6,714 bases of DNA from Wenzhouxiangella sp. (GTDB taxonomy: Bacteria; Pseudomonadota; Gammaproteobacteria; Xanthomonadales; Wenzhouxiangellaceae). The position numbers were made by a program, and so were the translations under genes. The stretch is taken from positions 1 to 6,714 of the forward strand of contig SKQI01000239.1 in the NCBI GenBank assembly GCA_007119095.1, given 5' to 3'. Shown piece by piece: positions 6,119 through 6,714 of the stretch; the stretch's first letter is position 1, and each line of letters begins with the position of its first letter. Below the pieces are notes generated by a model. The model worked only from the letters and a program-made list of their open reading frames with translations, did not search any database and was not told the DNA's origin.

Positions 6119-6639
6119 GTAATCCCAATCCTAATTGGCGTATTGGACTGGTGGGGCCCTTACCTCCGCCCCCAGGTGGTATCGCTAACCAGACTCGACA
6201 ACTGGCGCACCTACTGCGCGAAGATGGCCTGTCAGTCGAACTGGTACGGATGAACCCTGCTTATCGGCCGACATGGGTTAGTGCTATTCGTGGAGTGCGC
6301 GCGGTGTTTCGGTTGCTCCCTTATATTTTTGATTTGTGGCAGATGTCTGGGCGCGTCAATATAATCCAAGTCATGGCTAATTCTGGGTGGGCATGGTATT
6401 TGTTTGCCACACCTGCCATTGGGATAGGTCGTCTACGTGGGGTACCGGTGATCGTTAACTACAGGGGAGGAGGCGCATTAGCATTTTTTGAGCGTGCTTG
6501 GCCTTGGATCCGCCCTGCTATGCTACGAGCCGATCAAATTATTGTACCTTCGGGTTTTTTGCAGGATATTTTCCGGCGTTTTGGTGTGGATTCTGCAATC
6601 GTTCCTAATGTATCAGCGAGGCTCAAGCATGAATCCTGA
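6115..6639 (+). CDS. Half-length glycosyltransferase: N-terminal GT4-type domain only (possibly truncated)
   Basis: The 174 residues match the N-terminal acceptor-side domain of GT-B/GT4 glycosyltransferases. IGLVGPLPPPPGGIANQ (residues 10-26) is the first strand and glycine-rich loop, RGVPVIVNYRGGGA (108-121) is a core strand, and VPSGFLQDIFRRFGV (144-158) with IVPNV (162-166) is the end of the domain at the usual hinge. In full-length relatives (about 370-400 residues) the donor-binding domain with the EX7E-type signature follows here. Instead eight residues (SARLKHES) and a TGA at 6637-6639 follow. Other frames after the hinge do not continue the family: one hits a TAA at once, and the other leads into the next gene's N-terminus. 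The start ATG overlaps the CapK stop by four bases with no strong ribosome site, suggesting coupling. It is either a degraded gene after an internal deletion or a stand-alone domain; without a donor domain it should not be an active transferase alone. Confidence 0.75.
   Translation: MSNPNPNWRIGLVGPLPPPPGGIANQTRQLAHLLREDGLSVELVRMNPAYRPTWVSAIRGVRAVFRLLPYIFDLWQMSGRVNIIQVMANSGWAWYLFATPAIGIGRLRGVPVIVNYRGGGALAFFERAWPWIRPAMLRADQIIVPSGFLQDIFRRFGVDSAIVPNVSARLKHES
6618..6621 (+). promoter_or_regulatory. Shine-Dalgarno GAGG for the last glycosyltransferase gene
   Basis: GAGG stands seven bases before ATG 6629-6631 and lies inside the end of the half-length glycosyltransferase gene. It favours this start over the in-frame ATG at 6608-6610, which has no ribosome site in front. 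Confidence 0.6.
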
Positions 6640-6714
6640 CCAGCTCAGTACAGGGGGTTCGCGAACGGCCCCGGCGATCGTGGTATACACCCATGTCTTT
6701 CCCAACAGCGTACA
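6629..6714 (+). CDS. Start of a further glycosyltransferase gene (5' part only, runs off the window)
   Basis: An open frame of 28 codons reaches the window end. After a 14-residue variable leader it reads APAIVVYTHVFPNSVQ or similar; the last codon is incomplete. A first beta strand followed by a T-x-FPN loop is what I know from the N-terminus of GT4 glycosyltransferases in exosortase-associated loci, where QPN and a GVFVENRL-like helix usually follow. Only the first strand and loop are visible, so the family call is tentative. The ATG overlaps the stop of the half-length gene by 11 bases in a different frame and has GAGG in front, so it is probably translated as the next gene of the operon. 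Confidence 0.55.
   Translation, partial: MNPDQLSTGGSRTAPAIVVYTHVFPNSV

Noticed and set aside
6600..6714. A simple frameshift as explanation for the short glycosyltransferase
   Set aside because: The other two frames after the hinge do not show a donor-binding domain: one meets TAA at once and the other runs into a fresh glycosyltransferase N-terminus with its own ribosome site. A deletion or a true short gene fits better.
1..6714. Insertion sequences, CRISPR arrays, tRNA/rRNA genes, att sites
   Set aside because: No transposase-like frame, no regularly spaced repeats, and no tRNA- or rRNA-like sequence was recognised on either strand.

Overview
The window is a stretch of a surface- or exopolysaccharide biosynthesis locus, probably from a Gram-negative proteobacterium (beta or gamma). 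The reasons are an AlgD-type GDP-mannose 6-dehydrogenase that matches the Pseudomonas enzyme residue for residue around its active site, dense packing with ATGA/GTGA start-stop overlaps, and a gene mix like that of exosortase (XrtA/PEP-CTERM)-associated polysaccharide loci. No exosortase gene is visible and the species cannot be named. By eye the base composition is moderate (about half G+C) and shows no abrupt change.

Layout: positions 1-347 (+) hold the C-terminal end of a non-hydrolysing UDP-GlcNAc 2-epimerase (wecB). Positions 332-2164 (-) hold an asparagine-synthetase-like protein that points against everything else; its 3' end overlaps the wecB 3' end by 16 bases. A 64-base divergent gap (2165-2228) holds two small inverted repeats. 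From 2229 onwards a tight plus-strand operon runs off the window: algD-like dehydrogenase, GT4 glycosyltransferase, CapK/PaaK-like adenylate-forming enzyme, a half-length glycosyltransferase (N-terminal domain only), and the first 28 codons of another glycosyltransferase. Almost every base is coding, and there is no gene-free stretch over 300 bases. No RNA genes, IS elements, CRISPR arrays or terminators were seen.

Working together (inference): WecB supplies UDP-ManNAc. The AlgD-like enzyme oxidises a nucleotide sugar, most likely GDP-mannose, to a uronic acid donor. The glycosyltransferases assemble a repeat unit. Two ATP-dependent carboxylate-activating enzymes, AsnB-like and CapK-like, could amidate or acylate the product. 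The most unusual points are that the AsnB-like protein has lost the catalytic cysteine and other core elements of its glutaminase domain while keeping an intact-looking synthetase domain, and that one glycosyltransferase gene stops exactly at its interdomain linker, overlapping the next gene's start.
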